Source: Toxonevra muliebris
Taxonomy: Eukaryota > Arthropoda > Insecta > Diptera > Pallopteridae
NCBI GenBank assembly: GCA_963691655.1
Contig: OY829326.1
Span: 23,424,878-23,488,877 of the forward strand
Direction of reading: 5' to 3'
Length of the DNA: 64,000 bases
Both the position numbers and the translations under genes were made by a program. Under the pieces are notes generated by a model. It was not told the origin of the DNA, did no database searches, and saw only the letters and a program-made list of their open reading frames with translations. This document shows positions 24,481 to 37,070 of the stretch, in pieces. Position 1 is the stretch's first letter; every line of letters starts with the position of its first letter.

Positions 24481-25539
24481 TTTTCTTTATACACTTTTTC
24501 AATTAAACTTAATGTCTTTTAATTTATTTTTTTTAAAGCAATAATTATTTTTTTTAATCACTGCAAAATTATTTGCTTCTTTCTTTGAAGATTTTGCGGT
24601 GTATCTCTTATGGTATCTCTTCTTCACTCTGACACACACGATTTACACTGAGCAAAATATGTGAAGTAACTGACGCACTTTAGTTAAAACGATTATTTGA
24701 TACAGTTTGGAGTTCCACCTAAAATTTAATACATTTTTAAACTATTTGCTTTGTATATTGTGCATATGCCGTAAGAATTAATTTATTTTGTTTCGTATTT
24801 TTTAATAAATTAGCTGAGCACAAGAACTTTTTGCATAATAACGAATTGTGATTGTGAAAAATGCAACTCTGTTCGGAAAATAAATTCCATTTCATTCCCA
24901 GGCACAGCTGATTTGAAATGGTGCTCGCAAGGTTGCAAAAAACCTTTTGAAAATCTCATAAAAAAATTATTTTTAAGATTTGAATATGAGATATTTTTTT
25001 TATTAATATATTAATTAATATATATTTTTACTTAAAAATTAGGTTAAGATTAAGAAATAGATTTAGCGTGGATTGAATTCGAAAAATCAGATTCTGAAAT
25101 TGAGTTGAAAATAACTGACCAAAACGTTTTTCTTCGAAACCTGTGAAAACCAGTTTCAGCCTTTTTATAGAACAATAGCTCACATATTTAGAAAATCTTT
25201 TCTTTTTGTTTTAGAAAAATGAACTAACTGAATTATTAAAAAATGATATTCAGAATCCGGACATAATTTGGAAATAATTAAAAAAAAATTTTAATTGCAA
25301 GTTGTTGATATCTCAAAGTAGATTCAATTTGATTTTCACATAATTTGGTGCAACAAATCTCTGAACATTTTCTGCTGCTCATAATTTGAAAACTTAAATG
25401 CTTTTAACGTACATTTTCTCTTAATGGTTATTCTTCCATTTTCTTAGTTTTCGTTTCATTTCCATTTCATTTTCCAACTAGAATGCAACTGTGCCCATTG
25501 TTTCTCCAATCAGTGTTGCACAATTTGTTTGATTACCGC
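24481..25539. promoter_or_regulatory. PPME1 upstream region
   Basis: Directly upstream of the PPME1 start on the minus strand and of the possible exon at 25540 on the plus strand, so it may be a shared promoter region. It contains an E-box-like CAGCTG near 24905. No TATA box or initiator is convincing. Confidence 0.3.
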
Positions 25540-26374
25540 AGCTTTTTAGTAGTATTCGTTTGTCTCTCGTTTCGGTGTGTGTTTTGTACCCGCGTTCGGT
25601 AGAAAATCAAATTGGATTTACAATAATCAGAAAGAAAAGAAAATCTTATTCAAATAAATGAAGAAGCTACAATAAATTAAGCGTATTTGTTAAAACTAAA
25701 AATTCGAATACATCTGTTAATACATTAATAAAAAGAATAAGTAAAGTAATTACATGCAAATAGTTGGAGAAAAAGGAGTTAATTTACTGCTTCAACTGCA
25801 TTCAATCAACCACAAGCTGAAGAAAGAAGCAAGCAATGAAACACAAAGCAGCAGAATAAAATAGTGGCAAAATGCAAAATGTGTGAGTGAAGTGCATTGG
25901 AAAAAAGAAGTTGTAATAAAAAAATGAAGAAGAATTTGTGTGAGTGAAATAAAGAAGAATAAAACATAAAAGAGGTGAAAGTTTTTGTTTTATTTTATAA
26001 CAAATCAAGAAATGCAATGAAACAAATGAATGTGCTTGAAAAAAAGTAAAAAAAAAAAAATTTAAATAAAAAGTTCCAAGCTGAAAACGAAGTTGGAAAA
26101 AACTTACGAAGCCTTGCAATATTTTGAGCAAAGCGTAACATTTGGTTATTTCTTTTTTGCATAATTTTTCATTTCCTCATAGTTCTGACTCCCTCCCTCT
26201 CTCCCGCTAAAAAATAAGTTCCCATCAGAAAATTAACACCACTATTATTCATTTATCGTGGCTAAAGAATATCAGCAAAATGCACACACACACATCCACA
26301 TACACGACGAGAATACAAACAAAAACATCAAACATAAAGTGGTGGTGAAAAAGCAGTAGAAAAACGAAAAAAAG
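25540..26374 (+). other. Possible noncoding first exon of a long plus-strand gene
   Basis: A less AT-rich stretch (about 25500-25610) with GTTTGTCTCTCGTTTCGGTG and CCCGCGTTCGG precedes about 750 nt of A-rich sequence without a long frame. This ends at 26374 in a textbook donor, AAAAAAAG followed by GTAAGTAGC. Long A-rich 5' UTR exons followed by a huge first intron are typical of fly developmental or neuronal genes. It lies about 1 kb from the start of PPME1 on the other strand, so the two could be divergent. The 5' end is a guess, and no coding exon for it was found in the window. Confidence 0.3.
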
Positions 26375-27924
26375 GTAAGTAGCAAGATCAAAGTACAAAA
26401 TTTCTTTCAAATATTTGTTGCCATTTTCTTCCATTTCAGTTCTTGAATGATTTTGTGTGTGCTTTACAAAAGCACAAACACAAATTGCAGCTGTAAACAT
26501 TTTCTGCTTTTTTCTTTCTTCGCCGTTGTCTTCTTTTATAACTGCCAGTCAACTAGAATCAGAATGTGTGTTTGAACTGTTTTTCGTATTCTTCTTCTTC
26601 TAACTTTTGTTTTTCTTTTTGCCCCATCTCACATTCAACTGTTTCTCTGTTTTTGTGCATTGCGCTTGCGTAGCTGCTGCCGCTGCTGTTCTTGTTGCAG
26701 TTGCTTTCTGCTTGCCACTTTGACTGGCTAAACTTCATTATCATTTTCATTTTATCATCATCTTCACGATTATTAATCTTAGATTTTTCATATTCGTTAT
26801 TCTTTTTTATCTCTATGTTTATCTTCATTTCTCATTACTTGCTTTCAATCAGAAAAGTTGGCTAGCTTGATGACTGCGCCTGAATGACCAGCAGCGGCAG
26901 CGTTGCGCTTATACTTACCAACAACTATTGCAGCAACAAAAACTTAAATGCAATTGAGAAGAATAAAGAAATAGAAAACAAAGAGAATTTAAGAACCTTA
27001 GGAAAAGAACGAACGTATTTTTTAAATCTTTATTCGCACCTTTTTTTTTTTTTGTGCAAACAAAAAAAATTTTTACAGTTGTATTTTCTATTGTATTGTT
27101 TGTTTTTATTGTTATTCATTTTAATTGTTGCTGGTATGCTGCAGCAAAGTTGTATTTAATAGAAACTACAAATTTCACATGTAAAATTAAATGTAAATGT
27201 GTGAGTGTAAAAATATACATAATTTTTTTGTATTAGACAATACGGTGAATAAGGATTAACCACCACTGTTGCAGATATTTGGAACACTAAACTATTGCCT
27301 CCCCTCATTGTTTCGTATTATTTCTTCCTTTGTGTTGCTTATTATTACTTTTCCGGGGTGAGTTTTCATAATAAGAAAAGCATTAAATCGAGAGATTTTC
27401 TTTTTGGAGCAATTTTCTCCTGAGATTAATCAAAAGTGATAAATTTATATACTATGCATATAGATTATAAAATTTTGAAACGAATGGAAAATAGAAAAAT
27501 GTTGGCAAAATTTAAATAATCACGAAATATTATAATGCCAATTTTGTTATTCAATTTAAATTTAAGATCTTCCAAACTGCTCAATATCCGCAAGAATGCG
27601 GGGAACGAAACGAAAAAAGAAACGATGTATAATCAAAATTCGGCACGAAAACTTATTGTTCCAACTGGAACTATATTTTTATTTTGAAAAATATTCCTTT
27701 CGAAACTTGTTCTGATCCTCTTAGCAAATAAAGTTTCATACAAAAAAAGTTTCAAAATAAATTTTACATTCTACCTTGAAATTAGTTGCATTCTATTGAG
27801 TTTTTATAACCAGAATGCACTTTAGTACATTTTCTTTTTATTTATTGAAGTTGTTGTAAGTTTATTAGTCTAGAGGTCAAACGAAAAATAACTCTCGTTA
27901 ACAGATATTCCTATAAACTCAATT
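26375..27924. other. Intergenic or intronic, no feature seen
   Basis: If the donor at 26375 is real this is the start of a long intron. Short frames only; none resembles a protein family. Confidence 0.35.
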
Positions 27925-28215
27925 ATGAAGCAGAACCTCTCTCGACTGGCAAAAATAATGAACCTCCCCATTCTAATGTATAGCGTTGAGATATGGGCTA
28001 TGACAATCATGATGAGAGGGTGAATAGAGCATGGAAGAAATTACTTCGTAAGATCTCTGGTTCAATATGCGTGGGTGATTGCAAAAGATGGCTACACTCA
28101 TATAAACAAGGGTATAAAAAAAACCTGCGGCTAAGTTATACTGAGCAAAAGGAAGGCAACGCTGGGGCTAGAAAGGTATTCTATTCGAATCATTGTAGAA
28201 CGAGCCGAAGAAGAT
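27925..28215 (+). pseudogene. LINE reverse-transcriptase C-terminal relic
   Basis: One frame gives LAKIMNLPILMYSVEIWA; the next frame continues ERVNRAWKKLLRKISGSI CVGD. Together they follow the LYxTLIxPVLLYGxExW...ALxVFERKVLRKIFGxVCVGD order at the end of the reverse transcriptase of non-LTR elements. A frameshift near 27993 separates the halves. The polymerase core is missing. Confidence 0.55.
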
Positions 28216-28235
28216 GATACCTTACCAACTGAACA

Positions 28236-28348
28236 TTAAAACACAATTGCGTTGTTCGACGGTAAAGTGGTTGACTATACGGCATTTTTATTTTGGAAGC
28301 GGGTAGCCGTCGACCGCTTTACCGTCGTACGACGCAATTATGTTTTAA
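28236..28348. mobile_element. 113-bp MITE bounded by TTAA
   Basis: Arms 28236-28275 and 28309-28348 are inverse (TTAAAACACAATTGCG and CGCAATTATGTTTTAA; GACGGTAAAGTGG and CCGCTTTACCGTC). TTAA occurs at both ends, as expected for piggyBac-type insertion, although it could equally be part of the TIR. Confidence 0.7.
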
Positions 28349-31300
28349 GCTTGATGCATAGCAGAGATGACATTTGTATAGTTTTTTTTCTCTGGTACAA
28401 GAAATTTTTTTTTATTAGTTTTTGATTGATTGATGTGTCCAAATTTTAGGTAAGGATTGTTAAAAAGTACCCTAAAAGAACAGGGTTTGCAAATAGAAGG
28501 GTGTGAATTAATTCGGATAAATTTTTTTCGTTTCGTTTCGCACTGCTGGTATTAACTCTACTCAGACAAAGTGATGGCATTTAAGACCAAATATTCAAGG
28601 TTTACATAATTACTGTTTCATGATTTTTAGCTACCTATTCTTTTCAATTTCTAGTGAGATGCCGAAAGCAATATTAATCTTTACATTCTCTTACTTTAAT
28701 TGTGTTATATAAATATTTACTTCTAAAATGTGAATACTTTGAACTGATTAGTTATGAAAGAAAAATGAGCTCTTCAGTCATTAATAGTATTGAAGAAAAA
28801 AACAATTTAAGTAATTAATGCACTCGTGCAATAAAATAACTTAAGTATGTCAATTGCCATTGAAAGGCACACATCCATCGATACCAGCATTCACCAAGTA
28901 CCATAAGTGAGGGGCGGAATTAAAGAAGATGAACACTTGGTGGCGGTAAAGCACTTGAAGTGTTGATGGCAGCATTTCCTAATAGCGCCAGCCACCACCA
29001 CCAACCAATCAATAGAAGACTCAATCTTTAGCGCCTGAAGCGTATATAATTTAACAAAAAAATTATAAACAAAAATTAATTTTATGATCATAAAAGAAGA
29101 AGAAAAAAGCAGAAGAGAAAAAAAGTGAATGTTTACATAACTTAATTTCAATGGCGTTGTCAACAGACATACAAAGTCGTTGCAGTTGTTGCCGTCATCA
29201 TTGTCGCCTAGTGACATTTTCGAATACCAACAACAAAATATTTCTTCCGTTTCGTTTTATAAGGATGTTGCAAAAACCACAAAATGAAAAAGAAGCGCAT
29301 GCGCGCAGCAATAATAGTCGCAGACTTTCCTTCGCTGCTTCGCTTTGTCAACTTTGACTTACCCAAAAACAAATGAACCGAAAAAAGTGTACAAAAATTT
29401 ATCTTTAAACTTTTTTATTCAACGTAAAAAATTCCACATTTAAACTTTAACATACCGCATTATGATAAAATCGCCAAAATAACATAGCGACAGCGAAAAA
29501 AACGAAGCAATAAAAGCGAAATTGCGCGAAATTTTTTTGTGTTTCCAAATCAACTCCTTTCTTTTCGTTGTTGTTTTTTTTTTTCTGCTGCTCTTTTGTA
29601 GGAATGAAGGAAATTCTTTGAGGCCGTGTGTATTAAATGGATGCGCGACCTCGTAACCCAACACACGAAAGACTCGTTTACAAGATTAACTAACTATTGA
29701 AATTGATGAAATTGGTTAAAGGTGTTTTTTTTGATTTTTATTTTGATTTTTTTGTTAAATTTGTGTGTGCTTTTTGTCGACAACTTTACCGCGCTTTTCC
29801 TGCTAAAAAAAATATTGAAGAAAAACTAAGAAAAAAAGAAGAAGATAATTCGTTGTAATATGAGAAAGTAGATAAAATTGTTTGGTGTTTTCATTAAATG
29901 TTTTATAACTCATATATGTGTAGGTCCATACATTGTTAAATTCGGTTAAAAATTGTTCAATAATTAGGTTGATATAGCTGTCATCTCAGAGACACAACTA
30001 GCAGTAAGGTAATTTTTGGAATTTAATTAATTAATAGTTTGCTTTTCCAATCTTTTTCAAATTATGTTTTTTGCAACTTTAGAAAGATCGAAAAATATTG
30101 TACATCTCCCTTTGCTTTTCGGTGTTCAATCCAATTAGTACTAAACTATTCCTTGTGAACTGACTAAAATGAAAACGATTCAACTTAAATTAATCAGATA
30201 GGAAAAATTATTTAAGAAAATTTATAAACATTTATAGTTTTCAGTACTTAGGAGTACGGAACGCAACTAACAAATAAAAACAAAATTGTTACACTCTGGC
30301 AGGAGCTGAGAACGGAGCAATTTTAATATTCTGTTCAATTTGGAACGAATACTACTTTTTATTTTTTGCTCTGGTTGGAATTTTTCTTTCAGAGGTTTTG
30401 TTTTTTTTTTCATTGTTTAGTTCTGTTCCACTGGTACGAATCGTTTTAAATTGCCGTTGCAAAAATAACCTAGGAACTGAAGAACTAAATTCTGTACTTC
30501 TTGATTTGGTTTCAATTTCTAAACAAAGTTAAGTTATAGTAAAATTTTCAAATGAGTTTCAAACTAGGAAAGTAGGAGTATCTTCAGTAATTTAGAAGTA
30601 ACTTAGTAAAAGAATAAATAAATTTTAATTTTCTTAACATTCTAGTAAACCTAAATGCGTTTTTCCTCTAGAACGTAACCTCAATTTTTAATAATACCCA
30701 CACTCCACACTATCTAATGTAACCGCACGCTTGCAATATTGCAAATTTCATCCAAAATAAATATGCCATGCGGTTTTTTTTCTCCTTCTAATACGCGTGT
30801 AATTAGTTAAAACAATAAAAAAATATATACATTTTTCTCTCAGCAGAAAAACCAAGCAATGCTGCAGCGACCTTTCATTCAACGTCATGAGCATCGAATT
30901 TTTGCGCCACTTTGAGGCTGAAACACGAAGGCGTACATTGAGGAAGTTGTTAAAAAATAAAACTGCATTCAAAAATAAATAAAATATTAAAACTGAAACT
31001 ACATATCGTACTACACGCCTTTGCTCGTACATACACACATACGATTACAAACAAAAAGCATTCCGTGTGATAAAGTTGTAAGCATAAAACTTCAGGCGTA
31101 ATAGTTTTACTTACTTCTGCCCGGCAAAATCAAGCAAAACTCAGGCAAACAAGCAAGCGCCTTTTAAGCTGAAGCTGGACAGTCGTCATCAACATCATCG
31201 TCATCATCATGATTTTCTTATCTTATGTTGTTGCTGGATATGTTGTTGCGCGTATTCATTTCGCTTTTTGAGCACTGCTTGAATTGTTGCTGGAAAATAT

Positions 31301-32339
31301 GTATAAATAAATGAACAAAACATTTATTTGTCTAACAAAAGAGAGAGAGAGAAAAATGTAATAATTTCAGAGTTTTTAATAAAGTTGTTCCCATAAAATG
31401 CTGTATGTTGTTAACATAGAATACTGTCGTAAAAACTTATATGTAAATAATAATATTTGTAATTGAAATTATTATTATTTATTTGAGTTTATCTGATAAT
31501 TTTCGGTTGATAAGAAGAGAAAATGATTGAAAATAGTAACTACATACATATCTGAAATTTTAATTTATTTTTCTTTCATTATTTAGTAGGGAATGACGAA
31601 ACTCTCTCAATACAATGAAAAGTTTACTGTAAGTCAAGACGTCGATTATTTGTGGGAAACTTACCAATTCTAACGTCAAGTTATTTATATTATACGGGTG
31701 TGAAACGAGGCATCATTTCAGATGTAATAGATTAAAATTTCTGTCTTCGCAAAATACTCTGAATACTCTGGCCTGTCTCGATCTTAAAAAAGATCCATTT
31801 TGTGTAGAAGGATGCACTAGTCCAATTTATTTTACATCTGGAAAATGAAATGAGGCAGGTGGTTTAAAGACCTCATGAAGATATATAACCGGCCGGAAAG
31901 GTAGGCCCGGATACTTGTAGGCAACGAAGTAAACGTAGGCAGCCTTTTACCTGTATCGTTAAGTTTTCTTTACCTTCGGCTGACTCAAAAAAGTTATAAA
32001 TTAGAACGATCACAAAAACTATTGACCAAAAGTAAAAAATTAGGTAATAGGATGAAATTAGATTGATCAGTTTCAGTCACATTAGATCAATCAAAAAATC
32101 TCTATTAATAGCGTTAATTGAAAAAAAAAATGGTAAAATTTGAATATAATTATTTAATATAATATTACATTCCAATTAAAAATCTTGACCATTAATGAAA
32201 GATTATGAGATGGGAAGAAATTTATATTTGTATGATCTCTATTTGATTTTGGTTTGATTTATTATGTATTACAATGAGAATAAAATGATTACAAAAGTCT
32301 TGATTTAAAGTTGGCCCTTTGTTGCGTTAAGGGGCTGTT
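28349..32339. other. Noncoding stretch
   Basis: About 4 kb of AT-rich DNA with short frames only. It holds a simple GAGA run at 31338 and a CATCAT-rich patch at 31187-31210. A lone LYGCET word near 31695 may be a last trace of a LINE. No gene seen. Confidence 0.4.
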
Positions 32340-32807
32340 CACATATTACGTAACGCGCTAGGAGGGGGGGGGGGGGCGGGGGTCCAACGATTTCTTACGA
32401 AGTGTTACATGGGGAGGGGAAGATTATCAACTACGTTACATAACGTCAATTTTATACAGAATGCAGATGACTTTAAAATTACACTAGTTCATAAAATGAA
32501 TTTTCTCCCGCTGAATTTTTTTATGGATAATTTTGTGAGACATTATAATTTTTTTTAAATTTTTTCAACTTTTTTATAATTTAAAAATTTTATCTCAAGC
32601 TAAAATGTCCAATTGCTCTTAATACCAAATGAAAATTATTGTAATCGAAATAAATAGGTCAAATTAAAAAAAAAATTCCAATTTTATTTGAATGTTCTAT
32701 AAGCGATATTAAGGATGCACAATGCGTTAAAATGGTGAGAAAAAAATTTGTTACGTTACTAGGGAGGGGGTCAAAATTAGTCAAAAATTGCGTTACGTAA
32801 TATGTGA
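32340..32807. mobile_element. MITE with CACATATTACGTAACGC ends
   Basis: CACATATTACGTAACGC at 32340-32356 is the inverse of GCGTTACGTAATATGTGA at 32790-32807. Just inside each end are G-rich blocks (14 G near 32363; GGGAGGGGG near 32763). Elements with these ends are, as I recall, widespread in arthropods. Noncoding, about 470 bp. Confidence 0.75.
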
Positions 32808-32979
32808 TCATGCGTGAGTGTGATTTATTTTCCTAATTTTGGTGGTTTAAAAATATTTATGTAAGCAGTTTATTTTTATATGTATGCGTGAACTTTTTTA
32901 TAAAAATATCATGATGTGTAAGCATGCGCAAAACTTTTTTTGAAAAACGCGAGCGTGCGTGAACTTGCGTAAGTCATAT

Positions 32980-33396
32980 TAGCTGCGTTTTATTCGCCAC
33001 TTGCTTCTAGTTATGTATAACTAGCAGCGATAATTGTATGGGAAAACAACAACAAAGCGGCAGAGATAACACGTATAATTATAGCTGCTATGTATACTTA
33101 ACAAGTTGTTTAACTACATCAAATTCTATTGTGAACTGCTTATAGCGAAACAAAAAGCATGACAGTTTGGCAAAAAACAGAAAAGGAAAGTATTTGAAAT
33201 GTCTGGCGGTGAAAATAAGTTAAAATCATCGTTAAATATTCTTATAAAGAGTAAAAACTAAAAACAATGCCTACTGAGCATTTTCAAATGCTGCTGAACA
33301 TTTTCATTGTGAATAATACCATAACGAAAAAGAGACTTAACAACTTGGTCGTTTTATTCGCACATGTTAAACTGGCTAGCGAATAAAACACAGCTA
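32980..33396. mobile_element. Candidate MITE, 18-nt inverted ends
   Basis: TAGCTGCGTTTTATTCGC at 32980 and GCGAATAAAACACAGCTA at 33379-33396 are inverse with one mismatch. The interior (about 380 bp) is noncoding. The flanks also resemble each other in words such as GCATGCG. Confidence 0.55.
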
Positions 33397-36342
33397 TTGT
33401 CTAAGCCATGAGCATGCGTAAATCAAAAAATACTCACCCACTTATCTCTAGTCTAAACACACAAGAAAAAAAATTTGGCGACTCATTAACATATCGAAAA
33501 GTCGGTGGCCCAACTTACATCCCCTTCCCCTATTACCCAATCAGAAGTTTTCATGCGAGGGCAATTTTTTGGCGACATTTGTCAAAGATGAACTTGATTG
33601 TACTCGACATGGGTTCACTAAAAGTTAATTTACTAGTTCAAATATAACTCGATTTGAAAAATTTTTGTACTTTAAATAAACTAAATTGAATTACCTACAA
33701 TCGTACTTACTTTAATTTTAAAAAAATTACCGCTATATTCAAAATCCTAACAGGTGAATTTAAAAATTAGTAAAAAAAAGTGCTAAATGGTCACTTTAGG
33801 CGCTAGGGGTGGCTTAGGGTTCAGTTGTATCAAAAAACTGGGTACGCCATTCGGCATACGGCATTTACATTACATAGATATGGATATCTGAAAATCTTTT
33901 ATATGCAAGTTGAATGCTTTTTCCATCCCAAACCTATTGTAAAACATCCTTAAAAATCACGGTTTTCGAAGTAGCGCATCCAGTTTTCACAAATTTAAAT
34001 TTTTTTTCATTTTAATTGGTTTTTAGCATATTTAATATTCTGCTGTCACAATGAAGATCTGAAATACTTTAGCAAAATAAGCCATCTACTGTACATGTCT
34101 TGGGCTAGTTTCGCTATCATTACATCTGATCATATTAATTCATAATCATAAAACCATGATGGGTAAATTAAATTTATTCAAGTTAAATAGTATAATAAAT
34201 AGTGAACATAATATATATAATTCTATCATAATAATTAATTATTAAAATATTTGGTACATAAATTGCCTTTCTCATATTTCACCCAAACTCAAGTCCACAT
34301 TGCTAATTGATAAACATTCGTGCACATGAAAAGTGCCGTGTACAAAAATAGAATTACTAAAATATGTAAGTTTTAAATTACCAAATTTCACTCTTTCTTT
34401 CAACAAGCTACACTAATATTTTTCTAAATATTTCAGCTTACCTTTAAAAAAAAGCAACAAAATAAAAAGTATCTAGGTCTACACATTCGTTCGTTTGCAT
34501 ACCCTTGGGAGGAGGAAGCTCTTTGCTACACATAAATTGGTACATATTTAAAGAAGTTTTTGTTTTTTCGAAATGCATAAAAAAAACACTGATTGCTTGG
34601 ATTTCTTCATTTCCATCTTTAAAAAAATGAAAGAAACATCATTGATCTCATTTATATTGTATATTTGTTAAGCGAAAGTGTTAACTACTAGTAAATAAGT
34701 GTAAACATAATTTCATGCAAACACTGTACTACATATATATTGTAAAAATATGTACATACTTGAAATAGTTAATAGCTAATGGCTAATGATTGCTGCTATA
34801 CAGTTTTACACATACAATGTTGGTTCACTTCGTTTCTAAATCGAGTCTGAATGTCTGTCTGTTTGTCTCTGCTGTATGTGTCTTGCTGTTATCAATAAAT
34901 CAAATCACGTTAACACAAGTGCCTAGAAGTAAGAAAAAAAAAAAAAGTAACGAAGTGTGTTGTGTGTTTATTTTAAGTAAAAGTATTATTTGTTTGAGTG
35001 TGATTATAAAGTTCGATTGTGTAGTATATTTGGAGTAATGCCTCAATGCATGTTGCAGTGATGCATTCTTTAATGGAAAGTCATGAATGAAATGAAAGAT
35101 AATAGTGTTGGAAGAGTGTAAATAGAATTTATGTAGACATGTTTTAATTTAATTATAATTAAATAAAAAATGGGAGAGTAAGTTTAATCGACGACCAGAA
35201 ATTCCAATATGTCTTAAATTTCACAGGAATTTCGTTCTCATATGAGGATAATAGTTAAAAAAAAGTCATCAAAAATCATCTTTACATGGTATTTGGATTC
35301 AAAGTATTGAAACTTTATTCTTGCTTGACACAATTTCATGCATTTTGAACGTCTTTTGTCAAAATTATGAATACATCAAAATTTAGAATTTGTAAGTAAT
35401 TTTCTCGAAACCAATTTGGTATGCTATTCATAAAGAAGACGAACATTATTTTCTTTATCGATTTTGAAGTTCAAGAAGATTAATTTTTAGCCCCATTGTT
35501 CTTATAAATGAACAATTATTCAAATGAAAATAGAAAACATATTGAAAGCCTGAAACAGCGAGCTGCCCTGGGAGGGTCAATATCATTAACACTTTTCACA
35601 ACAATACAAAATATCTTGCAATAGGATTTGGATAACTAATCCTTTCAAACAATTTTGTAAAACATAAACAAAATTTACAAAGTAATTGTTAACAGTTGGA
35701 CACGCTGCGTGCCAATTAAATATCAATCAAATATATTAGTAAATAGTTATATTAAAAATAAAAAACTAAACTTAGTTTGAAGCAGCAACAAAAGAAGGTC
35801 AGGCAACATTTTTTTTTTTAATTTTTTTTTTTTTATTTATTTTTGTTCGATATCTTTGTTCTGTGCCAGTGTGTCAGCACAATAGTTTCCTTATGGGAAA
35901 AAGAAATTTCCTTATGATAAAAAAGAAAATTTTTAACATTTGACACAATTTGTAGGCGGGTACACATATTTTATAGCTAGTTAGTTGGTTCGTTACTCGA
36001 CTGCATCGGCTATACTAACAAAAACAAAACGTGGCACGCAACATTGCCAAAAATGGAACTAACAAGAAACACAAACAAAACGAAGGAAAGGAAAGAAGAA
36101 GAAAGAAACTAAACAATGCAGCAAAAACACAATGGGATGAAAAATGCAAGCGTCGCATATGCGTGTCAGGCTGCCAAAAAAAAAAAAAAAAAATGATAAG
36201 GAAATACTGATAAAAAAAAAAAAAACACTATACTACACAAAATAATGAGTACCAAAAACAAAAAAAAAACAAAAAAAAACCTGAGCAATGCGGACATTAA
36301 CTTGTTTGTTATTTGCTTAATTTGTTTTCTCTTTCTCTCTCA
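33397..36342. other. Noncoding stretch
   Basis: AT-rich, short frames without family resemblance; poly(A) and poly(T) runs near 34931, 35811 and 36178. Nothing else seen. Confidence 0.4.
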
Positions 36343-37070
36343 CCGCGGGCAGGAAGCGACGATAAGTTGCATAAAAATGTGGACAAAAACTGAAAGTAGG
36401 AATGTATTTGTTGACGATTACAAGTGAAAAATCCGTTTAGAATGAAATCCTAGCTACTCCTCTTTCAAAGATATCCATGTTTTACATACAGTAGGTGGAG
36501 AAAGTAACATGTCAAAATGAAAAAATAACTTCAACACCAAATACCTTCTCAAAAATAGATAGCTTTAAATTTATTTTTACATCATTATAAAACTACATGA
36601 AATGTTGTTGAAATAAAGGAAAATGGTGAATAATACTCCAAAAATAATACTTATAATAATAATAATAATATCTTGTTTTCATTATAGAAGACGAATTCAG
36701 AAAAAGGTGGTATTTTTGGATGCTAAAGCTTTTACACCATCGTACTGTCACTTAGAAATATTAAACTATAAAAGAAATCAAAACTAAATTTCGCTCCTTA
36801 TAATGTTATTGCTATTTCAACATTTCATGTAGTTTTATTATGATTTAAAGCTATCTATTTTTGAGAAGGTACTTGGTGTTAAAGTTCTCTTTTCATTTTG
36901 ACATCTTACTTTCTCCACCTACTGTATGTAAAACATGGATATCTTTGAAAGAGGAGCAGCTAGGATTTCATTCCAAACGGATTTTTCACTTGTAATCGTC
37001 AAAAAATACATCCCTACTTTCAGTTTTTCTCGACATTTTTATGCAACCTATCGTCGCTTCCTGCCCACCG
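36343..37070. repeat. Large palindrome with a Tc1-like MITE in its middle
   Basis: Inner TIRs CAGTAGGTGGAGAAAGTA (36490) and TACTTTCTCCACCTACTG (to about 36925) are flanked by TA, as in Tc1/mariner elements. The symmetry does not stop there: the outer flanks are also inverse, for example GGGCAGGAAGCGACGATA at 36349 against CGTCGCTTCCTGCCC at about 37065, and TACAAGTGAAAAATCCGTTT against AAACGGATTTTTCACTTGTA. Total about 730 bp, loop about 190 bp. Confidence 0.75.

Noticed and set aside
31670..31780. LYGCET word resembling a LINE reverse-transcriptase end
   Set aside because: Only six residues fit well; the flanks do not continue the domain, so I do not call an element.
36245..36427. 60-codon frame at the palindrome edge
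   Set aside because: Lys-rich from poly(A), overlaps the inverted repeat, no homologue recognised.
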